Below, piece after piece: positions 1 to 11,581 of a stretch of DNA of 64,000 nt. This DNA is from Delphinapterus leucas (Eukaryota > Chordata > Mammalia > Artiodactyla > Monodontidae), in NCBI RefSeq assembly GCF_002288925.2, contig NW_022098007.1, positions 24,118,815 to 24,182,814 on the forward strand, given 5' to 3'. The notes beneath the pieces are model-generated. The model searched no databases and was not told the origin of the DNA. It saw only the letters and a program-made list of their open reading frames with translations. How positions within the stretch are numbered: position 1 is the stretch's first letter; the number at the start of each line of letters is the position of its first letter. Position numbers and translations under genes: made by a program.

Positions 1-1216
1 TTTGGCCCTAGTGACTCTCATTGTTTTCACCAGGCCACTGGTTCAGATCCACTGAATTCAGGTCCCAGGACTGCAGTAGTCATGCACCTGGACCCACTGT
101 GGGAGATATGGTGGCAGCTCAGACTCTGGTCTTGCCCAATCCCCACATGTACATGCTCACAAAGCCCACAGCTGCTAAAGCCAGTGCCATCTCAGCTGTG
201 GAAGCACTTTGTTGTCCATTCAAATGTTCCACAGGTGCTGAATTTATGAAGCCATCAGCAAAGGTGTAACTCTGCAGTTCATGCAGCTGTGAGGAGAGAT
301 TTCAGCTCTTCATCCTTAGCCATATGGCCCCTGGGGCTCAGCTCTGGTTTCAGCCCCACCTCTGTGTGCAGGCCACCAAATGGCAAATGCTTCCAAGGAT
401 GCTGGAGCACACAGGCCTGTCAGGCAGGGGATGGGGGGTGGGAGAGGCAGCGATTGGGGGGAGCAGGCTGCCCAGGCAGGGAAGGGGCAGAGGAGGTAAT
501 GGCCAGTGTCACATAAACCCACTCCAGCGGGAGCCCTCCTTAGTGCCCATGGAGGCAGGGGCCAGCACATGGGCAGAGAGGCTGCAATGGTGTCTCCACC
601 CTTTGCATGTCACTGAACAATGGCGCTTTGCTACTATGGCAGTCTGGGCTTCCTCCATGAGCATTCCCAGTTGCAGAGCTCCTCATTCCTGTCCCCTCAG
701 GCTGTCTCCTCACAGCAAACAGCAGTCCCTTCCCTGAATCTGCTCTCCAAACCCCATGTTCCAGCACCCAACCCCTGTGCACAATGGTGGACACCTTTCT
801 CAGGCTGGGGCATGCAGGGCTGTGGCACAGACCATCTGTGTAGGTCTCACTCTGTCCTGCCTGCCACAGACGGGTTGCTGTGCTCTCCTCTGAGCCCCCG
901 AAGCTCCCCTTCTGTCCCAGCTGATCTCACCGCCAGTGAGGGGGCTTCCCTGGATGCAGGAATCTCTCCTTTCCTTCAGGTCCCCACCAGGGGTGCAGGT
1001 CCTGACCCGCTTCCTCTCCTCTTACTTTTCCTTGTTTCTTTCGTCCTACCCAGTTACGCAGGGATCCTTCTTGTCCTTTTAGGTGTCTGAGGTCCTCTGT
1101 TAATGTTCAGCATGTGCTCTGTGAGAATTGTTCCATTTGTAGATGCATTCTTGATGCGTTTGTGGGGAGAGATGAACTGCACATCCTCCTATTCCTCCAT
1201 CATCTTGACTCCAGCT
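1..1216 (-). mobile_element. L1 5'UTR, antisense, cut by window edge
   Basis: This GC-rich block matches by eye the 5'UTR of the complete antisense L1 whose 5' end lies near 29440. Shared phrases include the stretch near 537-840 (CTCAGGCTGTCTCCTCACAG, then TGCAGGGCTGTGGCA) and the terminal CATCCTCCTATTC...CATC..TTGACTCC, the reverse complement of the L1 start. The 5' terminus is therefore near 1216 and the body runs off the left edge. Short open frames through here are GC-driven and not genes. Confidence 0.85.
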
Positions 1217-1233
1217 CCAGAAAACATAATCTT

Positions 1234-1437
1234 TTTTTTTTTTTTGCGGTATGCAGGCCTCTCACTGTTGTGGCCCCTCCCATTGCGGAACACAGGCTCC
1301 GGACACGCAGGCCCAGCGACCATGGCTCATGGGCCTAGTTGCTCTGTGGCATGTGGGATCTTCCCAGACCGGGTCACGAACCCATGTCCCCTGCATCAGC
1401 AGGCGGACTCTCAACCATTGCACCACCAGGGAAGCCC
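1234..1437 (-). mobile_element. CHR-type tRNA-derived SINE (short antisense-type copy)
   Basis: A poly(T) run is followed by GCGGTATGCAGGCCTCTCAC and the copy ends CACCACCAGGGAAGCCCC, the reverse complement of the tRNA-like head. A 17 bp perfect TSD (CCAGAAAACATAATCTT) lies at 1217-1233 and 1438-1454. It landed at or next to the 5' junction of the neighbouring L1. Confidence 0.95.
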
Positions 1438-1454
1438 CCAGAAAACATAATCTT

Positions 1455-1735
1455 AAACTGAATAAATTTCCTCATCCTGCTCAGTGGGCTTGGCTTGTCC
1501 AGCCAGAGGGACAGGAAGTACCAGAGGACATCCAGTCCCAGGAAGCTGCCCACCACCAGCAAACTGCATAAGAGGAGCTGGATCTTCAGCCTCATCTTCC
1601 TCCAGTGATGAGAAGCACACAGCCTGGTGCAGCCACTGGCACTGTTCTCCCCTCCCTCCTTCCCCCTCCATGCTCCCCACCTCCTCCCACCCCCACTGCC
1701 CAGCGGCCCTGTTGCATTTCTTTGCACTAACAATG
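1455..1735 (-). other. Unidentified GC-rich island with mRNA-like antisense ORF
   Basis: Between the SINE TSD and the next L1 lies about 280 bp that matches no repeat in this window. Read on the minus strand, a G-rich leader precedes an ATG at 1595-1593 in good context (GGAAGATGAGG). It opens a frame starting MRLKIQLLLCSLLVVG, a basic start plus a strongly hydrophobic stretch of about 27 residues, as in a signal anchor or signal peptide. The frame passes through WYFLSLWLDKPSP and runs on into the SINE. I do not recognise the protein. It could be a first coding exon of a host gene, a retrocopy fragment, or sequence joined upstream of the L1 5' end. No GT donor is obvious after the last plausible coding residues. 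Confidence 0.4.
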
Positions 1736-2376
1736 AGATATCAGAAAGAGAGAGTTTTTTTTAATCCCATTTAAAATTGCATCAAAAAGAATAAAATACC
1801 TAGGAAGAAACTTAACCAAGAGGGTAAAAGACCTATATGATAAAAACTATAAAACATTGGTAAAGGAAATTGAAGATGATTTAAAGAAATGGAAAGATAG
1901 CCCATGCTCTTCAATTGAAAGAATTAATATTGTTAAAATGGATATACTACCCAAAGCAATTTACAGATTTAATACAACCCCTATCAAAATATCCACGACA
2001 TTTTTCACAGAACTAGAACAAATAATCCTAAAGTTTATATGGAACCACAAAAGACCCAGAATTGCTGAAACAATCCTGAGGAAAAAGAACAAAGCTGGAG
2101 GCATAACCCTTCCAGACTTCAGACTATAGTACAAAGCTACAGTAATCAAACAGCACAGTACTGGCACAAAAACAGACATACATTTCAGTGGGTCAGAACA
2201 GAGAGCATAGACATAAATCCACACACCTACAGTCAATTAATCTATGACAAAGGAGGTAAGAATATACAATGGAGAAAGACAGTCTCTTTAACAAGTGGTG
2301 CTGGGAAAGTTGGACAGTTGCATGTAAATCAATGAAATTAGAATAATCTTCACACCATACACAAAAATAAACTTGA

Positions 2377-2714
2377 GGGATTTCCCTGGTGGTGCAGTGG
2401 TTAAATATCCACCTGCCAATGCAGGGGACACGGGTTTGATCCCTGCTCTGGGAAGATGCCACATGCCATGGAGCAACTAAGCCTGTGCACCACAACTAGT
2501 GAGCCTGTGCTCTAGAGCCCACGAGCCACAACCACAACTACTGAAGCCCACATGCCTAGAGCCTGTGCTCCACAGCAAGAGAAGCCACAGCAATGAGAAG
2601 CCCATGTGCAGCAATGAAGAGTAGCCCCCACTCGCCACAACTAGAGAAAGCACACATGCAGCAACAAAGACCCAACACAGCCAAAAATAAATAAATTAAT
2701 TAATTAATTTAAAA
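2377..2714 (+). mobile_element. CHR-type SINE, long form
   Basis: The head GGATTTCCCTGGTGGTGCAG includes an A/B-box-like tRNA region (GGTTTGATCCCTG). A body of CCACAACTA-type units follows, then a tail of AATAAATTAATTAATTAA. A short TSD, AAACTTGA, lies at 2369-2376 and 2715-2722. It is inserted in the L1 3' half. Confidence 0.93.
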
Positions 2715-2871
2715 AAACTTGAAATGCTTAAAGACTTAAACCTAAGACGTGACACCATAAAACTCATGGAAGAGATCATAGGCAAAACATTCTCTGACAT
2801 AAATCATAGCCATATTTTCTTATATCAGCCTTCCAAGGCAAAAGAAATAAAAGCAAAAACAAACAAATGGG

Positions 2872-2990
2872 GGATTTCCCTGGTGGCCTAATGGTTAGGA
2901 TTCTGGGCTTTCACTGCCATGGCCCAGGTTTAATCACTGGTTGGGGAACTGAGATCCCACAAGCCATGCAGCATGGCCAAATAAATAAAT
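2872..2990 (+). mobile_element. CHR-type SINE, short form
   Basis: The head GGATTTCCCTGGTGGCCTAA is followed by a short body and the tail AATAAATAAATA. The 11 bp TSD AAACAAATGGG lies at 2861-2871 and 2991-3001, inside the L1 3' half. Confidence 0.93.
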
Positions 2991-4075
2991 AAACAAATGG
3001 GACCTAATTCAACTTACAAGCTTTTGCACAACAAAGGAAACCTTCAACAAAATGAAAAGACAGCCTATGGAAATGCAGAACATATTTGCAAATGATGTGA
3101 CCAACAAGGGGTTAATATCTGAACTATATAAACAGCTCATACAACTCAATATCAAAGAAACAACCAACCTAGTAAAAAAATGGGCAGAAGACCGAAATAG
3201 ACAGATGGTCAATAGGCACATGAAAAGATGCTCAACATCACTAATTACTGAAGAAATACAAATCAAAACCACAGTGAAGTATCACCTCACAAGAGTCAGA
3301 AAGGCTATCATCAAAAAGTCTACAAATAATAAATGCTGGAGAGGGTGTGGAGAAAAGGGAATACTTGTACACTGTTGGAGGGAATGTATGTTGGTGCAGC
3401 CACTATGGAAAACAGTATGGGGGTTCCTTTAAAAACTAAAAATAGAAGTACCATATGACCCAGCAATCCCCCTCCTAGGCATATATCTGGAAAAGACAAA
3501 AACTATAATTCAAAAAGATACATGCACCCCAATGTTTATAGCAGCAGTATTTAAAATAGCCAAGACATGGCAATGACCCAAGTGCCCCAAAATAAATGAT
3601 TCGCTTAAGAAGATGTGATATATACATACAATGGAATACTACTCAGCCATAAAAAGGATGAAATTTCCATTTGCAACAACATGGATGGACATAGAGAATA
3701 TTATACATAGTGAAGTAAGTCAGAGAAAGACAAACATTATATGATATCACTTATATGTAGAATCTAAAAAATAATACAAATGGATCTGTATGCAAAACAG
3801 AAACAGGCTCACAGACATAGAAGACAAACTTATGGTTACCAAAGGGGAAAGGAGGGGGCAATGGATAAATTAGGAGTATGAGATTAAAAGATACAAAAAT
3901 AGATAAGCAACAAGGATTTACTGTATAGCACAGGGAAAAATATTCAGTTTCTTATCATAATGTATAATGAAAAATAATATGAAAAAAACATGTATATATA
4001 ACTGAATCACTTTGCTGTACACCTGGAACTAACACAGTCTGTTAAATCATCTATATTTCAATAAAAAAAAATCTC

Positions 4076-4851
4076 ATGAGAACCTGACCTAATATTATGT
4101 GTTGATGTATCATACTTGAAAATGAAAGCTGGCGGTTATCAAGCAGCATATGTTGTCATTAATTTAAGCTTTCCTTTGAAATACAGTCTTCTACTGGAAG
4201 CAAAAACAACACAGATAGCAGAACGTGTATTTACTAGAGCTTGTCAACTAACCGAAGACCAGAGTGTAAAAAGATATACACAATGAAGGTTGCTTTTGGA
4301 GCAGTGAATACCTTTGGAATTCTTCGAAAGCAAAGGAGTTTCTAACCTCTGATAGAGCCCCCATCAAAAACTAAAAACAAGTTGAAGAACTCTTATATGT
4401 ACTCTTACTTCCTAGAGAGGTGGCTATTATAAAGATTGAGTCCCATACAAAGCGAGGTAATATGGAACTAAAAGAAATGTACTAACAGATCATTATGCCA
4501 AACAAGTAGCCTTAGCCAAATTTATTATTTCAACTAAACCCTCAAAGGATAAATTTCTGGAGTGATTCAAATAAATAATATAAAATATCAATATTTATTT
4601 AGTCCCTGATTTGGAAAAGAAATATTTTTAAAAATCTCTTTGTATCCTTGAATGAGATAATGTGGTGTTTCCAAGAAAATCACATGGTGGCATGAAATGA
4701 ATTCAAATGGATATTAATAAAATTTCTCCATGAAACTACTCATTATGGTACAAATTGGCTACTATTTAAAAATCAATTTTGGTGGGGAAACTTTAAAAAG
4801 ACAGCTGGGTTTACTCGGGGTCATTTGTGCCCTGTCAAAAACATAATCCTG
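4076..4851 (+). pseudogene. ERV-A pol remnant: RNase H and start of integrase
   Basis: Translated with several frame changes, this stretch shows a class I ERV RNase H: a VINLSFPLKYSLLLEAKTTQ stretch near 4155-4215, then ACQLTEDQSV near 4238-4267, then HYAKQVALAK near 4490-4520. Remnants of the integrase N-terminal region follow, with a WWGNFKKTAGFTRGHLC-like stretch near 4780-4830. These resemble the equivalent pol segments of ERV-B further along the window. The RNase H lacks an intact acidic set in one frame and contains stops, so it is dead. The 5' portion of this provirus was not found; an L1 tail abuts it at 4075. Confidence 0.75.
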
Positions 4852-5303
4852 CCATTTGCAGCAATATGGATGGACCTACAGATTATCATATTAAGTGAAG
4901 TAAGTCAGACAGAGGAAGACAAATAACATATGATATCACTTATATGTGGAATCTAAAAACATGATATAAGCGAACTTATTTACAAAGCAGAAATAGACTC
5001 ACAGACATAGGAAGCAAACTTATAGTTACCAAAGGGGATAGCGGCAGGGGTGGTAGTGGTGGATAAATTAGGATCTTAGGATTAACATATACACACTACT
5101 ATATATAAAATAGATAAACAACAAGAACATACTGTATAGCACAGGAACTATACTTGATATCTTGTAATATTCTATAATTGAAAAGAATCTGAAAAAGAAT
5201 GTATATGTAAAACGGAATCACTTGGCTGTACACTTGAAACTAACACAACATTGTAAATTAACTATACTTCAACTTAAAAAAAAGAAGACATAGAAAAAAC
5301 CCC
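4852..5303 (+). mobile_element. L1 3'UTR tail, 5' truncated
   Basis: About 450 bp of L1 3' end (TGCAGCAATATGGATGGACC ... ACTATACTTCAACTTAAAAA). The TSD CATAATCCTG lies at 4842-4851 and 5304-5313. It interrupts the ERV-A integrase. Confidence 0.9.
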
Positions 5304-5997
5304 CATAATCCTGGAAAAATGGTAAAAGTGGGACATGGCCAGGAACCAAGCCTCAAGGGCTCTTTGAAGATATTAGAAGGATTTGATCTAGTTTATACGC
5401 TCCATGGGATTTGAATGTTTTAGTTATCATGTGTGTCCTTTCTATATGGGTTGAATCATTTCCTTACTGGAAAGTTACAGACTTTACGGTTGCTGGAAAA
5501 CCTCTTAATTTTGTGTTTTCAACCTAGGGTATGCAAACTTTTATATCAAGTGACCAGGACACACATTTTACAGAAACCATTATAAAAGAGCTCTGTAAAG
5601 TGATACTTTTTCTTAAAAAACTATTCTCTTTCCACCCAAAATCCCCTGATAAGTTTGAAATAACCAGAAGAATCCTTAAAATTTGCAAAAATTTCAGAAA
5701 CCATTGAACTTCCTTAGCCAAATGTACTCACATAACCATATGGCCCACTCCTTCAGGGACACATTGATTATCCCCTTATGAAATGGAAGGTATACGTATT
5801 TAGGAATTTCATTTCTGATACTACTTCTCTTTCCTGCTGCATGAATATACGGCAAAATATTCTATGGGACTCATATACTGTACTCAGTGCTATAACCAAC
5901 AGGTCACACATCTTCCCAAACAGTCCTAAACGTCTCTTCATGATATTCAACCAAGAGGTTTACCTACTGGAAGAGATACCAGAGAAGAACTGTTCTT
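5304..5997 (+). pseudogene. ERV-A integrase remnant
   Basis: The region reads, in shifting frames, as the core and C-terminal part of a gammaretrovirus-like integrase. There is a decayed core near 5350-5600 with an ACACATTTTACAG match to the second catalytic block seen in ERV-B. The C-terminal domain lies near 5935-5990 (CATGATATTCAACCAAGAGG onward), corresponding to the hydrophobic, Trp-containing SH3-like fold in the same position of ERV-B near 43878. Multiple stops and frameshifts make it non-functional. It continues at 12825 after an old L1 insertion flanked by matching TSDs. Confidence 0.7.
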
Positions 5998-6863
5998 TTG
6001 TAATCCAATTTTAATGAGATATAATTTACATATAACACCGTGTAAGTTTAAGGCATACAGTGTGATGATTTGATACACATATATATTGTGACAGGATGAC
6101 CACAATAAGGTTAGTAATACATCACAATCACCTCACATAATTACCACCTTTTTTGTGGCAAGAACATTTAAGATCTACTCCTATAGTAATTTTCAAGTAT
6201 ACAAGATAGTATTGTTAACTATAGTCACTATGCTATACATTAGATCACCCAAACTTATTCATCTTATACCTGGAAGTTTGTACCCTTTGACCAACATTGC
6301 CCCATTTCCCACATACCCCAGACTCTAGCAACCATTCTACCAATATTTCTATAACTTTGCTTTTTTCAGTTTCCACATATAAGTGAGATAATGGTATTTG
6401 TCTTTCTATGTCTGGCTTATTTCACTTAGCATAATGCCCTCAATATTCATCCATATGGTTGCAAGTGGCAGGATTTTCTTATTTTTCATGGCGGAGTAAT
6501 ATTCCATTATGTGTGGAATGTTCTTTATTCATTATTCAATTGATAGACACATAAGTTGTTTTCATGTCTTGGTTATTATGAATAATGCTGGAATGAACAT
6601 GGGAGTGCAGATATTACTTTGAGGTAGTGATTTCACTTACATTGAATATATACCCAGAAGTGAGATTTCTGAATCATATGGTAGTTCTATTATCAATTTT
6701 TTGAGGAACCTCCACACTGTTTTCCATAGTGGTTCTACAAATTTAAATTCCCAACAACTGTGCACAAGGATTCCCTTTTCTTCAAATCCTCACCAACATT
6801 TACCTCTTGTCTTTTTGATAATGATCATTCCAACAGGAGCTTGGTGATATCTCATTGTAGTTT

Positions 6864-7069
6864 TTTTTTTTTTTTTTGCGGTACACGGACCTCTCACTGT
6901 TGTAGCCTCTCCCGTTGCGGAGCACAGGCTCTGGACACGCAGGCTCAGCGGCCATGGCTCACAGGCCCAGCCGCTCCGTGGCATGTGGGATCTTCCCGGA
7001 CCGGGGCACGAACCTGTGTCCCCTGCATCGGCAGGTGGACTCTCAACCACTGCGCCACCAGGGAAGCCC
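6864..7069 (-). mobile_element. CHR-type SINE (short antisense-type copy)
   Basis: Poly(T), GCGGTACACGGACCTCTCAC, ending CCACCAGGGAAGCCC. The 13 bp TSD CTCATTGTAGTTT lies at 6851-6863 and 7070-7082. It is inserted in the 3'UTR of the old antisense L1. Confidence 0.95.
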
Positions 7070-8349
7070 CTCATTGTAGTTTTGATATGCGTTTCTCTGA
7101 TCATTAGTAATGTTGAGCAGGTTTTCATGTACTTGTTGGCCATATGTATGTCTCCCTTCAGAAAATGTGTGTTCAGGTCATTTGTCTATTGTTAATTGGA
7201 TTATTTGGGTTGTTTTAATTTTTGTTGTTGTTACTGAGTTGTAAGAATTCCTTACATATTTTTATATTAATATCTTAAGACATAAGATTTGCAAATATTT
7301 ACTCCCATTCTCTAGGTTGCCATTTCATTTTGTTGATGGTTTTCTTTATTGTGCAGAAGCTTTTTAGTTTGATGTATTTCTACCTGTTTATTTTAGCTTT
7401 TGTTGCCTATACTTTTGGATGCATATCCAAAAAATCATTGCTAACATTAAGTTCAAGAGGATTTTCCCCTATGTTTTCTGCCAGGAGTTTTTATAGTGTC
7501 AGGCCTTAAATTTAAGTCTTTAATCCATTTTGAGTTATTCTTTGTGAGTAGTGTAATATAAGGGACCAAGTGCACTCTTTCACATGTGAATATCTAGTTT
7601 TCCCAACACCATTTATTAAGGAGATTATTCTTTCCCCATTGAGTATTCTTGGCTATCATGTCAAGTATTAGTTGACCATATATGCATGAGTTTATTCCTG
7701 GTCTCTTGATTCTGTTCCATTGGTTTAGGTGTCTGTTTTTATGCCAGTACCATACTGTGTTGATTACTATAGCTTTGTAATATAGTTTGAAATCAGGAAG
7801 TGTGACACCTCCATCTTTGTTCTTTCTCAGCATTGCTTTAGCTACTCAAGGTTTTTTTGTGGTTCCATACAAATTTTAGGTTATTTCTAATTCTGTGAAA
7901 AATGCCATTGAAATTTTAATAGGATTGCATTGTATCTATAGACCACTTTGGGTTCTGTGGACATTTTAATAATATTAATTATTCCAATCCAAGAACACAG
8001 AATATCTTTCCATTTATTTACATCTTCAATTTCTTTCATCATTTTTATAGTTTTCAGTGTACAGATCTTTCACCTTCTTGGTTAAATTTATTCCTAAGTA
8101 TTTTACTGTTTTTGATGCTATCATAAATGGGATTGTCTTCTTTATTTCTTTTTCAGATAGTTTGTTATTAATGTATAGAAATACAATGAATTTTGTACGT
8201 CAATTTTGTATCCTGTAAATTTACTGAATTTGTTTATAAGTTCCAACAGTTTTGTGGTGGAGTTTTTAGGATTTTCTATATAAAAAATCATATCATCTGC
8301 AAACCTAGACAATTTTGCTTTTTTCTTTATGATTTGGATGCCTCTTATT

Positions 8350-8555
8350 ATTATTATTATTTTTTGTGGTACGTGGGCCTCTCACTGTTGTGGCCTCTCC
8401 CATTGTGGAGCACAGGCTCTGGATGCACAGGCTCAGTGGCCATGGCTCACGGGCCCAGCTGCTCCATGGCATGTGGGATCTTCCCAGACAGGGGCATGAA
8501 CCCGTGTCCCCTGCATCGGCAGGCGGACTCTCAACCACTGTGCCACCAGGGAAGC
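8350..8555 (-). mobile_element. CHR-type SINE (short antisense-type copy)
   Basis: The tail side is an ATT repeat rather than pure T, then TTTTTTGTGGTACGTGGGCC; it ends GCCACCAGGGAAGC. The TSD CCTCTTATT lies at 8341-8349 and 8556-8564. It lies in ORF2 of the old L1. Confidence 0.93.
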
Positions 8556-10962
8556 CCTCTTATTTTGTTTTATTGCCTGATTGCTTTGGGAAGGAATTCC
8601 AATACTATGTTGGATAGGAGTGGTGAGAGTGGGAACACATGTCTTGCTCCTGATCTTAGAGGAAAAGCATTCAGACTTTCACCATTGAGTACTATGTTAG
8701 TTGTGGGCTTGTCATTTATGTCTTTTATTATGTTGAAGTCTGTTCCTTCTATACCCAATTTGTTGAGGGTTTTTATCATGAAAGAATACTGAATTTTGCC
8801 ATTTTCCCACTGTATCTATTGAGATGATCACATGGTTTATTTTTAATTCTATTAATGTGGTGAATCACATGTATTGATTTGTGTATGTTGAACTAACCTT
8901 GAATCCCAGAGATAAATCCCACTTGATCATGGTGTATGATCCTTTTAATGTGTTGTTGAATTCATCTTGCTAGTATTTTATTGAGAGTTTTTGCATCTAT
9001 CATTGGGGATATTAGCCTATAGTTTTCTTTTCTTGTAGTGTCTTTATCTGACTTTGTTATCAGGATAATACTGGCCTCATAAAATTAGATTAGGAGTGTT
9101 TCCTCTTCTTCAACTCTTTGGAAGAGTTTGAGAAGGATTGGCATTAAGTCTTTAAATGTTTGGTAGAATTCACCAGTGAAACCATCTAGTCTGAAACCAT
9201 CTGGTCCTGGGTACTTCTTTATTGGGAGATTTTTGTATACTGATTCAGTCTCCTTACTCATTATTTGCCAGTTCAGATGTTCTATTTCTTCATTTCAATC
9301 TTGGTAGGTTGTATGTTTCTAGGAATTTATCCATTTCTTCTAGGTTATCCAATTTGGGGCATATAATTTTTCATAGTATTCTATGATTCTTTGTATTTAT
9401 GTAGTATCGGTAATAATGTCTCCTCTGATTTCTGATTCTACTTATTTGAGTATTTCCTTTTTTTTCTTAGTTATACTAGCTAAACATTTGCCACTTTCAT
9501 TGATCTTTTCAAAACAACAGCTCAGTTTTGTTGATTTTTTTCCTATTGTTTTTCTAGTTCCCATCTCATTTAATTCTACTCTGATTTTTGTTATTTCCTT
9601 CCTTCTGCTAACTTTGGGGTTAGCTGTTTTTTTCCCTAGTTCTTTGAGGTACACCTCAAGGTTGTTTATTTGAAAACTTCCTTTTTTCTGAGTGTAGGTG
9701 TTTAGGTGTTTATCACTATAGATTTCCCTCTTAGTACTGCTTTTTCTGCATCCTATAAGTTTTGGTATAGTGTTTTCCATCCTAATTGGTCTCAAGATTT
9801 TTTTAAATTTCCCTTTTGATTTCTTCTTTGATTCATTGGGTGTTCAGAAGTGTGGTATTTAATTTCCACATATTTTTGAATTTTCCAGTTTTCCTCTTTT
9901 TACTTTTTTCTAATTGCATAACATTGTGATCAGAAAATGTATTTGGTATGACTTCAACCTTCTTAAATTTTGTAATTGTTCCGTGACCTAACTTATGATC
10001 TACCCTAGAGAATGTTCCATGTGCATTTGAGAATGTGTATATGCTGCTGTTGCATGGAATATTCTATGTATGTCTGTTAGGTCCACTTGGTCTAAAGTAT
10101 AATTAAAATCCAATGTTTCCTTATTGTACATCTTATTGATATAACAGAATATTTTAAGCTGATAACATCTTAACTTTGATCACATACAAAAACCCTACCT
10201 TTTTACTCCCTGCCACATAGTTTATGCTTTTGATGTCATAATTTACCTCTTTTTATATTGTGTATTCATCAATAATTGTGGCTATTGTTATTTTAATACT
10301 TTTGTCCTTTAACCTTTGCATTAGAATTAATCAATTAATATACCACCATATTACAGTATTAGTATATTCTGAATTTCAATCTATACTTACCATTACCCTA
10401 GTTTGTTATATTTTCATGTTTTCATGTTACCAATTAGTGTCCTTTCATTTCATCTTGAAGAGTTCCTTTCAGCATTTCTTGTAAAGTAGGTCTAATTATG
10501 ATGAACTCCCTCAGCTTTTGTGTATTAGGGAAAGTCTTTGTCACTCCCTTACTTCTGAAGGACAACTTTGGCTGGGTAAAGTATTCTTCATTGACATTTT
10601 TTTCTTCCAGCAATTTGCATATATCATTCCACTCTCTACATAGGCATTCCCTTTATATGAGGAGGTTTCTTTTCTCTTATTCCATTTAAAATTCTCTCTG
10701 TCTTTGATTTAGACAATTTAAAAAATATATATATATCTTGGAGAAGATTGTTTGGGGTTGAGATGTGGGGGATGGGGTACTTATGACTCAAACAAACTTT
10801 GATGTCCAAACCTTTCTCCAGATTTGGAATATTCTCAGCCATTATTTCTTTAAATAAGCTTTCTGCCACTTTTTCCTTGTCTTCTGCTTCTTGGACTCCA
10901 GTAATGCATAGATTGTTTCTCATAATAGTATCCCATAGTTCATGTAGGCTTTCCTCATAACC

Positions 10963-11042
10963 TTTCTTTTTTTTTTTTCTTTCTTTCTTTCTCTCTTTCT
11001 CTTTCTTTCTTCCTTCCTTCCTTCCTTCCTTTCTCTTCTCTG
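10963..11042. repeat. (CTTT)n/(CTTC)n microsatellite inside L1 ORF1
   Basis: A pyrimidine run begins as T-rich, then becomes CTTT units, then CCTT units, ending before TCTCTGCC. On the minus strand it falls in frame within the coiled-coil part of L1 ORF1 and encodes a Lys/Arg/Glu run, with recognisable ORF1 on both sides (LHELWDTIMRNN downstream). Confidence 0.9.
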
Positions 11043-11184
11043 CCTGGATAATTTCAAATGATCTGTTTTCTACTTTACAGATTCTTTCTCCTGCTTGATC
11101 CAGTCTTCTGTTTATGTTCTCCATTGCATTTTTCATTTTATTTATTGTATTCTTCAGCTCCAGAATTTCTGTTTGGTTCTTTTT

Positions 11185-11581
11185 TTAAAAAAAATTCTTT
11201 GGCTGCGTTGGGTCTTTGTTGCTGCATGCAGGCTTTCCTTAGTTGTGGTGAGCAGGGGCTACTCCTCATTGTGGTGTGTGGGCTTCTCATTGTGGTGGCT
11301 TCTCTTGTTGTAGAGCACAGGCTCTAGGTGCATGGGCTTCAGTAGTTGTGGCACATGGACTCAGTAGTTGTAGCACATGGACTCTAGGGTGTGTGGGCTT
11401 CAGTAGTTGTGGTGCATGGGCTCTGTCATTGTGGCTCATGGGCCCTAGAGTGCAGGCTCAGTAGTTGTGGTGCATGGGCTTAGTTGCTCTGTGGTATGTG
11501 GGATCTTTCCGGACCAGGGATCAAACCCATGTCCTCTGCATTGGCAGGCAGATTCTTAACCATTGTGCCACCAGGGAAGTC
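11185..11581 (-). mobile_element. CHR-type SINE, long form
   Basis: TTTGGCTGCGTTGGGTCTTTG at the tail side, internal copies of AGTAGTTGTGG-type units, and an ACCAGGGAAGTCC end. The TSD CTGTTTGGTTCTTTTT (one mismatch) lies at 11169-11184 and 11582-11597. It is inserted in ORF1 of the old L1. Confidence 0.93.

Larger units (their letters stand above)
1736..4075 (+). mobile_element. L1 3' half (end of ORF2 and 3'UTR)
   Basis: From 1736 the plus strand reads the L1 reverse transcriptase C-terminal region, broken by stops: a stretch with [19 protein letters not shown] near 2000-2060, then the Cys/His-containing C-terminus near 3180-3430 (WRGCGEKG...CWRECMLV). It ends in a 3'UTR and an A-rich tail (CAATAAAAAAAAATC near 4070). 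It is 5' truncated. Two CHR SINEs (2377-2714 and 2872-2990) interrupt it. Confidence 0.9.

Noticed and set aside
8193..8792. 199-codon plus-strand open frame
   Set aside because: It lies on the complementary strand of L1 ORF2 and crosses a SINE with its own TSD.
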